Assembly (NCBI GenBank): GCA_030535715.1
Contig: JAUNRL010000019.1
Coordinates: forward strand, 1-11,966
DNA: 11,966 nucleotides
Source: Bacillota bacterium
Lineage (GTDB): Bacteria > Bacillota > Clostridia > Peptostreptococcales > Anaerovoracaceae
Direction of reading: 5' to 3'
In this document: in pieces, positions 7,209 to 11,966 of the stretch
Layout: every line of letters starts with the position of its first letter
Numbering within the stretch: position 1 is the first letter of the stretch
Translations under genes and position numbers: made by a program
The notes under the pieces: generated by a model
Databases searched by the model: none
What the model was told of the DNA's origin: nothing
What the model saw: the letters and a program-made list of their open reading frames with translations, nothing else

Positions 7209-7358
7209 TCAGACGATGGCGACAACGCCGCAGGTGATGAAAAAGACAACGATGCCGGCTGTGATCACGCCAAAAGCCAGCGCCCACTGCAGTTCGAGTA
7301 CGGGAACCATGGAAAGAGGAAAGGGCAGAATCCGCTTTCCGCTATAGGAGGCAATCAT
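7209..7358 (-). CDS. Doubtful small membrane protein, 49 residues
   Basis: The 314-bp gap between the FNT gene and the next + strand gene holds one open frame with protein-like character. On the - strand, a short polar head (M-I-A-S-Y-S-G-K-R) leads into a hydrophobic stretch rich in Val, Ile, Phe, Ala and Gly (about residues 27-49) that would span a membrane. Its codons mostly end in G or C, like the neighbouring genes. Against it, there is no ribosome site before the ATG (7358) and no convincing promoter. A competing 43-codon + strand frame (7216-7347) has GAGG 8 nt upstream but encodes a bland polar peptide. I do not recognise either product. It could simply be non-coding DNA. Confidence 0.27.
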   Translation of the reverse strand: MIASYSGKRILPFPLSMVPVLELQWALAFGVITAGIVVFFITCGVVAIV

Positions 7359-7424
7359 AACGATGTCATCATAAGCCAACGCTATGGGTAGATGGAAAAT
7401 ATAGTCAATAATAGAAATAAATGG

Positions 7425-7453
7425 TTGACGAGAACTGGAAATTACTGTAAAAT
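7425..7453 (+). promoter_or_regulatory. Promoter of the CpaE/TadZ-like gene
   Basis: TTGACG (7425-7430), a 17-bp spacer and TAAAAT (7448-7453). The -35 matches consensus at five of six positions and so does the -10. The surroundings (7391-7455) are AT-rich compared with the rest of the window. The start would be near 7460, leaving a leader of about 32 nt. The gene is therefore probably transcribed separately from the FNT operon. Confidence 0.75.
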
Positions 7454-7491
7454 ATAACGGGAGGGGAGAGAAGACGACGAGGGAGAAGACG

Positions 7492-8637
7492 ATGAGTACC
7501 ATTTCGCTGGCCATTGTTACGGATGATCGGCATTACGCGGAGGCCCTCGCCCGTGCGCTGCAGGAGGTCAGCCGCGGCTTCATGCCGACGATCCATACCC
7601 GGGATGCCTTCCTGACCACATGGCAGCGGAGAGGCTGGGATTACCGGGACAGCTTTGCCCTCATTCTCTGGGACGGCAGCGAGATCGAGAATCTCTGCGG
7701 CGGGAACCTGATCTGGCTGACGGATCGGCCGGCGGATGCCGCGCAGCCCGGGGATGAAAGCGGGGGTGAATCGGAGGAGCCGCGGTTTCGGATCGGCAAA
7801 TACAGCACAGCCAGCGTTCTGGCCGCGCGGCTTACCGCCATTTATGAGCAGCTGACCGGGGAGAGCATTTCCTGCAGCGGAGCGGCGGATGCGGATGTGA
7901 TTGCCTTTGCCTCCTGGCAGGGGGGCGCCGGATGCACGACGGTCGCCCTGGCGGTGGGGCAGGACATGACTCGGTTTTACGGCAGACGGGTACTGGTGAT
8001 CACGCTGGATCCCGTGGAAGCGACGACGGAGTACATGGCGCGTCCCCAGGGCGCGGCCGGTGTGGAGGAATATCTGTACCGGCTGTTCGGAGCGGAAACG
8101 ATGCCGGCGCCGGATCGCTTTCTGATCCGGGACGGCTATGGCGTGGAAGCACTGGCGCCTTCTGCGGGAAGAAATCCTCTGGGGATCCTTTCGGGAGAGG
8201 AGGCGGACCGGGCGCTTCGGGCCCTCGCCGGATCCGGTCGCTTCGATGCGGTTCTGGTTGATGCGGGATGTTCCTGTTCCGAAGCGGCTTTGGCCGTGAT
8301 CCGGTCGGCGAACCGGATCTGTCTGGTGGAGCGGCGTCCTCAGCCGGATCGGGAGGAGCGGTACCGATCCTGGCTTCGCAGTGAGCTGGGGGAGGGGGGA
8401 CTGGCCGGCTCGCTCCGGGTGGACAACGGGCAGCCTGAACAGGAAGAGGAAGGCGGCAGTGGAAAACAGAGGCGGCCGGCGGTCGGCCGGCCGCAAGGGC
8501 GGGAGCATGCCCCTGGACGGATCCGTCTGGCGGAGCGGCAGACCCTTTCGCCGGAAATTCTGCTGGAGGGAGATTTCGGCAGGGATATTCATGCATTGAC
8601 GGAGAGACTGTGCTACAATAATATACCATCTATCTGA
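7492..8637 (+). CDS. CpaE/TadZ/MinD-like protein with a degenerate P-loop
   Basis: A 381-residue protein of the SIMIBI (MinD/ParA) fold as found in CpaE/TadZ proteins. Residues 1-120 look like a pseudo-receiver domain: V-T-D-D-x-x-Y-A-E-A-L-A at the start and a closing I-G-K-Y-S-T-A-S-V-L segment (101-110). Residues 135-310 resemble the ATPase domain. However, the deviant Walker A, normally K-G-G-x-G-K-T-T, reads Q-G-G-A-G-C-T-T (143-150), so both the signature Lys and the P-loop Lys are missing. T-L-D-P-V (171-175) and a Walker B-like A-V-L-V-D-A-G (253-259) are present. Residues about 313-350 are a Gln/Glu/Gly/Arg-rich low-complexity insert. TadZ proteins place pilus machinery at a pole, but no tad or pilus genes are nearby. 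GAGGGAG (7479-7485) lies 6 nt before the ATG. It probably binds nucleotide poorly or acts as a scaffold; the role is unknown. Confidence 0.72.
   Translation: MSTISLAIVTDDRHYAEALARALQEVSRGFMPTIHTRDAFLTTWQRRGWDYRDSFALILWDGSEIENLCGGNLIWLTDRPADAAQPGDESGGESEEPRFRIGKYSTASVLAARLTAIYEQLTGESISCSGAADADVIAFASWQGGAGCTTVALAVGQDMTRFYGRRVLVITLDPVEATTEYMARPQGAAGVEEYLYRLFGAETMPAPDRFLIRDGYGVEALAPSAGRNPLGILSGEEADRALRALAGSGRFDAVLVDAGCSCSEAALAVIRSANRICLVERRPQPDREERYRSWLRSELGEGGLAGSLRVDNGQPEQEEEGGSGKQRRPAVGRPQGREHAPGRIRLAERQTLSPEILLEGDFGRDIHALTERLCYNNIPSI
8472..8494. repeat. Perfect GC-only inverted repeat inside the TadZ-like gene
   Basis: GCGGCCGGC (8472-8480) and GCCGGCCGC (8486-8494) form a 9-bp, all-GC stem with the 5-nt loop GGTCG. 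It lies in the part of the gene encoding the low-complexity insert, with no T-run after it. It could slow ribosomes or polymerase, or be a by-product of GC-rich codons. Confidence 0.6.
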
Positions 8638-8834
8638 TCCTGCAGAAACGAATCGCTGATCGCGACGGAATTGCCTTTGCGCCATGTGCCACTGATGCGG
8701 AGCGAAGCGATCCCGTATCCGATGCTTTTCGGCGGGGAAATGCCGTCCGGAAAAATCCCGAAACAGTTGAAAAATGCAGGTTAGAAAACTCTAATTTGGA
8801 CAGAAAAAAGAACAAGAAATTCACGGGAAAACGG
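8638..8834. other. Intergenic stretch upstream of the polyferredoxin promoter
   Basis: No gene, RNA or clear terminator is visible in these roughly 200 bases. The frame of the downstream polyferredoxin stays open through the whole stretch, but it offers no ATG with a ribosome site and the translated peptide is basic and featureless. The last 70 bases become A-rich ahead of the promoter. Confidence 0.5.
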
Positions 8835-8862
8835 TTGACGCCAAGGGTAAGGGTGATACAAT
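8835..8862 (+). promoter_or_regulatory. Extended -10 promoter of the polyferredoxin-nifJ operon
   Basis: TTGACG (8835-8840), a 16-bp spacer and TACAAT (8857-8862), preceded by TGA (8854-8856) to give an extended -10 (TGnTACAAT). The start would be near 8869, with a leader of about 65 nt. The leader is AT-rich. ATATAAA (8861-8867, overlapping the -10) and TTTATAT (8894-8900) form 7-bp inverted arms 26 nt apart, which might be an operator or chance. As the best promoter in the window, it fits a highly expressed central-metabolism operon. Confidence 0.78.
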
Positions 8863-8921
8863 ATAAACACCGTGTATACAAAATACTGTATCATTTATAT
8901 GGACAATGCGTTGTTGCCAAT

Positions 8922-8926
8922 GGAGG
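8922..8926 (+). promoter_or_regulatory. Ribosome binding site fixing the polyferredoxin start
   Basis: GGAGG lies 7 nt before the ATG at 8934. It decides the start against the longer open frame, which would begin at a TTG at 8796, upstream of the promoter. Confidence 0.85.
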
Positions 8927-8933
8927 TAAGAGA

Positions 8934-10238
8934 ATGACAAAAATGAATGAATCAGCAAAGCAGATCCTGGCACTGCTGCCGGGCGTCGATTGCGGCGGAT
9001 TCGGTGGATGCGGCTACCCGTCCTGTCAGGCATGTTCAATTGCTATTGCCGAGGGAGGATCGGTCGCCCTGTGCCCTGCCTGCAACAGCGGCGCCGTCGC
9101 GGCGATCGCCGAGATCATGGGCGTCGAGCCTGTTGAGGTGGAGGATAAGGTTGCCTTTGTGCGGTGCGCGGGAACAGCGGCCGCCCCGGAGCGCTTTGTC
9201 GTCTGCAAGAGCTGTGATGAGGCCAGGAAGGCCGGCGTGCAGGAAGGGGAATGCAAGTACGGATGTCTCGGTGTCGGCACATGTATCGAGCGCTGCAGGT
9301 TTGACGCGATGAAGCTGGACAATGGCCGTCTGGTCATCGACCGGGACAAGTGCTCCGGCTGCGAGGCCTGCCTGGGCGGATGCGTCCAGAACATCATTGA
9401 GATGATTCCCAGAGAGGCGACCAACTTTATTCCCTGTTCATCCAAGGCGGATGAACAGGAGACGCTGGCGACCTGCGGCTACGGCTGCATCGGCTGCGGC
9501 GACTGCGCCATGTCCTGTCCCAGGGACGCTATTGAAATGGTGATGGGCAACAACGTAGCCGGACGGTACGCCAAAATCGATTACAGCATCTGCGAAGGCT
9601 GCATCACCTGTACGGTCAAGTGCAGAAAAAAGATCATCAAGGATACCCTGCATGATCTGACCAAGGCGAAGGAAGAGGTCGCGCTGGTTCGCTGCGTCGG
9701 CGGCGCCAAAGGCAACCGTCAGTTGAAGAAGATGGGCTTGACCTCCTGCCGCGAGGTGGCGGATATCGATCTGGATGCCAACGACATCTGCGCGTACAGC
9801 TGCGCGGGTCTGGGCGACTGCGCCAGCGTCTGCCGCTACGATGCCATCACCAACGAACTGGGTGTGGCACAGGTGGATCCGGACAAGTGCGTGGGCTGCG
9901 GCGACTGCATGCGCGCCTGTCCGAGAGATAAAATCATCATGGTTCCCTACAAGGGCGTCAAGCAGACTGCCTGCACATCCAAGGCGGATCCCGAGAGACG
10001 TCTTGAAGTCTGCGGCGTCGGCTGCATCGGCTGCGGCGACTGCGCGGACAACTGTCCGTCCGGCGCCATCACCATGATCGACGGGAATCCCTTCATCGAT
10101 CATGAGAAGTGCGTCAACTGCGGAGTCTGCACCTATGTCTGCTCCAGAAAGCTGATCGCTGAGCGCGTCGTGCCCGAATACAATTATCTCCAGATGGACG
10201 CGATTAAGATCGATGACCAGGAAGAAAGGAAGTGGTAA
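8934..10238 (+). CDS. Soluble RnfB-like polyferredoxin with duplicated Fe-S region
   Basis: A 434-residue protein with 47 cysteines (about 11%) that should bind up to nine [4Fe-4S] clusters and carry electrons. Residues 15-65 resemble the RnfB 4Fe-4S domain (L-L-P-G-V-D-C, then G-C-G-Y-P-S-C, then C-P). The spacing is C20-x5-C26-x4-C31-x15-C47 rather than the usual C-x2-C-x4-C, with extra Cys at 34 and 50. Four two-cluster blocks follow: 107-150, 181-230, 286-329 and 360-403. Blocks 1 and 3 open with C-x3-C-x5-C-x3-C; blocks 2 and 4 share C-G-x-G-C-I-G-C-G-D-C. Blocks 1-2 and 3-4 are thus a tandem duplication offset by about 179 residues. RnfB normally has an N-terminal membrane helix; none is seen here, so the protein should be cytoplasmic. 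nifJ starts 2 nt later, so it is probably an acceptor for, or wire from, pyruvate:ferredoxin oxidoreductase. The partner is inferred. Confidence 0.88.
   Translation: MTKMNESAKQILALLPGVDCGGFGGCGYPSCQACSIAIAEGGSVALCPACNSGAVAAIAEIMGVEPVEVEDKVAFVRCAGTAAAPERFVVCKSCDEARKAGVQEGECKYGCLGVGTCIERCRFDAMKLDNGRLVIDRDKCSGCEACLGGCVQNIIEMIPREATNFIPCSSKADEQETLATCGYGCIGCGDCAMSCPRDAIEMVMGNNVAGRYAKIDYSICEGCITCTVKCRKKIIKDTLHDLTKAKEEVALVRCVGGAKGNRQLKKMGLTSCREVADIDLDANDICAYSCAGLGDCASVCRYDAITNELGVAQVDPDKCVGCGDCMRACPRDKIIMVPYKGVKQTACTSKADPERRLEVCGVGCIGCGDCADNCPSGAITMIDGNPFIDHEKCVNCGVCTYVCSRKLIAERVVPEYNYLQMDAIKIDDQEERKW
9482..10045 (+). repeat. 27-nt exact direct repeat inside the polyferredoxin gene
   Basis: Positions 9482-9508 and 10019-10045 are identical over 27 nt, with a 537-nt (179-codon) offset. 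They encode the G-C-I-G-C-G-D-C-A core of blocks 2 and 4. A second near-repeat encodes S-K-A-D (ATCCAAGGCGGAT, near 9439 and 9978) at a similar offset. They are the DNA trace of the internal duplication, or of later gene conversion between the copies. Confidence 0.85.
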
Positions 10239-10240
10239 CG

Positions 10241-11966
10241 ATGAGAATCAGAAAGACAATGGACGGCAACACAGCCGCTGCACACGTTGCCTATGCTTAC
10301 TCTGAAGTTGCAGCGATCTATCCCATCACTCCGTCTTCCGTCATGGCTGAGAACGTAGATGACTGGGCTAGCGTCAACAGAAAGAATATCTTTGGCGAAG
10401 AAGTCAAAGTTGTAGAAATGGAGTCCGAAGGCGGCGCTGCCGGCGCGGTCCACGGTTCCACCACAGCAGGCGCGCTGACCACCACATTCACGGCGTCGCA
10501 GGGCCTGCTGCTGATGATCCCCAACATGTATAAGATCGCGGCGGAAGGATATCCGACGGTACTGCATGTATCCGCCAGAACCATCTCCACACACGCGCTG
10601 AACATCTTCGGCGATCACTCCGATGTCATGGCCTGCCGCCAGACAGGATTCGCCATGCTTTGCTCCAGAAACCCGCAGGAGGTCATGGACCTGGCGGCGG
10701 TGGCGCATATGTCCGCCATCGAGGGCAAGGTGCCGATGCTCCACTTCTTCGACGGATTCAGAACATCCCACGAGCAGCAGAAGATCTACACATGGGATTA
10801 CGATGAACTGAGCGAAATGGTGGATTGGGATGCCATCAAGAGATTCAAGGCCAATGCCCTGAATCCGAACCATCCCCATCACACAGGCTCCGCTGAGCAG
10901 CCGGAAACATTCTTCCAGCACAGAGAAGCCTGCAACAAGAACTATGAAGAACAGGTGGATGTGATCATCCGCTGCATGGATAAGGTCAACGAGAGAGTCG
11001 AGAGAGAAAAACCGTACAAGCCGTACGAATACTATGGCGCTCCCGATGCCAGAGAGATCATCATCGCCATGGGTTCCGTCTGTGACTGCGCAGAGGAAGT
11101 CGTCGACTACCTGAACCAGGAAAAAGGCAAGAAGGTCGGCCTGCTGAGCGTCCGCCTCTATCGTCCGTTCTCCGCGAAGCACTTCGTCGCAGAGATCCCG
11201 AAGACCGTCAAGAAGATCGCCGTTCTGGACAGAACCAAAGAGCCGGGCTCCCTGGGCGAGCCGCTCTACCTGGACGTTCTGGCAGCACTGAAGGACACAC
11301 CGTTCGAGAACGTGTTCGTCAGCGGCGGCAGATACGGCCTGGGTTCCAAGGACGTACAGCCGGGTGACGTGCTGGCCGTCTATGAGAACCTGAGAAAGAG
11401 AAACCCGAAGAAGGAATTCACTCTGTCCATCACGGACGATGTGACCGGCCTGTCCCTCAAGGGCAGCGAGAATCCGGACGTTGCTCCGAAGAGCACCGTG
11501 GCCTGCAAGTTCTGGGGCCTGGGTTCTGATGGTACCGTCGGCGCCAACAAGAACAGCGTCAAGATCATCGGCGACAACACCGACAAGTATGTACAGGCGT
11601 ACTTCCAGTATGACTCGAAGAAGTCCGGCGGTGTCACCATCTCCCACCTGCGGTTCGGAGATGAGCCGATCCGTTCCACCTACTACGTCAAGCAGGCGGA
11701 CTTCGTCGCGTGCCACAAGGCACCGTACATCGGCAAATACTATATCGTAGAAGACGTCAAGCCGGGCGGCTCCTTCCTGCTGAACTGCGCATGGAGCGAT
11801 GAGGAACTGGAAGATCATCTGCCGGGCAACGTCAAGAGATATCTGGCACAGAACAATATTCACTTCTATGTCTGCGACGCAGAGGATATCGCCAGAGATC
11901 TGGGCCTGGGCAAGAGAATGAACACCGTTCTGCAGGCGGCCTTCTTCAAGCTGGCCAACATCCTGC
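10241..11966 (+). CDS. nifJ: Pyruvate:ferredoxin (flavodoxin) oxidoreductase, N-terminal half, cut by window edge
   Basis: The first 575 residues of a single-chain PFOR (full family length about 1,170-1,190), which oxidises pyruvate with CoA to acetyl-CoA and CO2 and reduces ferredoxin. Visible are M-D-G-N-T-A-A-A-H-V-A-Y-A (7-19), Y-P-I-T-P-S-S (27-33), E-M-E-S-E-G-G-A-A-G-A-V-H-G (59-72), S-A-R-T-I-S-T-H-A-L (111-120) and G-F-R-T-S-H-E (172-178). Thr30, Glu63 and Arg113 align, offset by one, with active-site residues Thr31, Glu64 and Arg114 of the Desulfovibrio africanus enzyme. Domain II carries L-D-R-T-K-E-P-G-S-L-G-E (329-340), and the gamma-like domain carries G-L-G-S-D-G-T-V-G-A-N-K (426-437). 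The ferredoxin-like and TPP-binding parts lie beyond the window. AAGGA (10226-10230) precedes the ATG by 10 nt. Arginine is mostly AGA (18 of 24 codons), suggesting high expression. It is the second gene of the polyferredoxin operon. Confidence 0.95.
   Translation, partial: MRIRKTMDGNTAAAHVAYAYSEVAAIYPITPSSVMAENVDDWASVNRKNIFGEEVKVVEMESEGGAAGAVHGSTTAGALTTTFTASQGLLLMIPNMYKIAAEGYPTVLHVSARTISTHALNIFGDHSDVMACRQTGFAMLCSRNPQEVMDLAAVAHMSAIEGKVPMLHFFDGFRTSHEQQKIYTWDYDELSEMVDWDAIKRFKANALNPNHPHHTGSAEQPETFFQHREACNKNYEEQVDVIIRCMDKVNERVEREKPYKPYEYYGAPDAREIIIAMGSVCDCAEEVVDYLNQEKGKKVGLLSVRLYRPFSAKHFVAEIPKTVKKIAVLDRTKEPGSLGEPLYLDVLAALKDTPFENVFVSGGRYGLGSKDVQPGDVLAVYENLRKRNPKKEFTLSITDDVTGLSLKGSENPDVAPKSTVACKFWGLGSDGTVGANKNSVKIIGDNTDKYVQAYFQYDSKKSGGVTISHLRFGDEPIRSTYYVKQADFVACHKAPYIGKYYIVEDVKPGGSFLLNCAWSDEELEDHLPGNVKRYLAQNNIHFYVCDAEDIARDLGLGKRMNTVLQAAFFKLANIL

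Noticed and set aside
7405..8685. A 426-codon open frame on the - strand opposite the TadZ-like gene
   Set aside because: Arg/Pro-rich shadow product. The + strand frame has a promoter, a ribosome site and recognisable domains.
8727..8760. Possible hairpin terminator after the TadZ-like gene (TTTTC, CGGC/GCCG, GAAAA)
   Set aside because: Only 4-5 bp pair without bulges, and no U-tract follows.
8796..8933. N-terminal extension of the polyferredoxin from a TTG at 8796
   Set aside because: It would place the start upstream of the promoter and adds a featureless basic peptide. The ATG at 8934 has a perfect ribosome site.
10184..11863. A 559-codon open frame on the - strand opposite nifJ
   Set aside because: nifJ is unmistakable on the + strand. 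The antisense product has no motifs and crosses the polyferredoxin-nifJ boundary.
8934..11966. Reading the region as part of an Rnf complex operon
   Set aside because: No RnfA, C, D, E or G genes are present and the RnfB-like protein lacks a membrane anchor. The partner seen is nifJ.
1..11966. CRISPR arrays, insertion sequences, phage or defence genes, tRNA or rRNA
   Set aside because: I saw no regularly spaced repeats, transposase-like products, defence-type domains or cloverleaf or rRNA sequences.

Overview
The window reads as a GC-rich, strictly anaerobic Gram-positive bacterium, most likely a member of the Clostridia (Bacillota). The evidence is a pyruvate:ferredoxin oxidoreductase of the single-chain NifJ type, an RnfB-like polyferredoxin, a clostridial-type citrate synthase, a CpaE/TadZ-like protein of the kind seen in Clostridia, strong GGAGG-type ribosome sites and sigma-A-like promoters with 16-17 bp spacers. 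The exact genus cannot be told from the sequence. There are no tRNA or rRNA genes, insertion sequences, CRISPR arrays or phage genes; it looks like ordinary chromosome with a few unusual genes.

Layout. (1) Positions 1-2453, + strand: the 3' part of an EamA/DMT permease, a Nudix hydrolase with the CoA-pyrophosphatase signature and a Nit2-like carbon-nitrogen hydrolase. The last two overlap by ATGA, so they are probably translationally coupled housecleaning enzymes. (2) Positions 2501-3997, - strand: citrate synthase with an unusual lysine-rich N-terminal extension. It converges on the hydrolase, and its terminator lies inside the hydrolase's last codons. (3) Positions 3998-4268: a divergent promoter region with two clear back-to-back promoters. 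(4) Positions 4269-7177, + strand: a tight three-gene operon of acyl-CoA ligase (AMP-forming), hotdog acyl-CoA thioesterase and formate/nitrite-family channel. (5) Positions 7178-7491: an intergenic stretch with at most a doubtful small membrane-protein ORF on the - strand and a strong promoter for the next gene. (6) Positions 7492-8637, + strand: a CpaE/TadZ/MinD-like protein with a pseudo-receiver N-terminus and a P-loop lacking both of its lysines. (7) Positions 8638-8933: an intergenic stretch with an extended -10 promoter. (8) Positions 8934-11966, + strand: a 47-cysteine soluble RnfB-like polyferredoxin followed 2 nt later by nifJ, which runs off the window.

How they fit together. NifJ oxidises pyruvate to acetyl-CoA and passes low-potential electrons to ferredoxin. 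The polyferredoxin encoded just upstream, with up to nine predicted [4Fe-4S] clusters, is a plausible dedicated acceptor or electron wire. Citrate synthase would use the acetyl-CoA. The ligase, thioesterase and channel would interconvert and move a carboxylic acid whose identity is unknown. The most unusual element is the polyferredoxin: an RnfB-type iron-sulfur region has been tandemly duplicated, has no membrane anchor and is wired into a PFOR operon.
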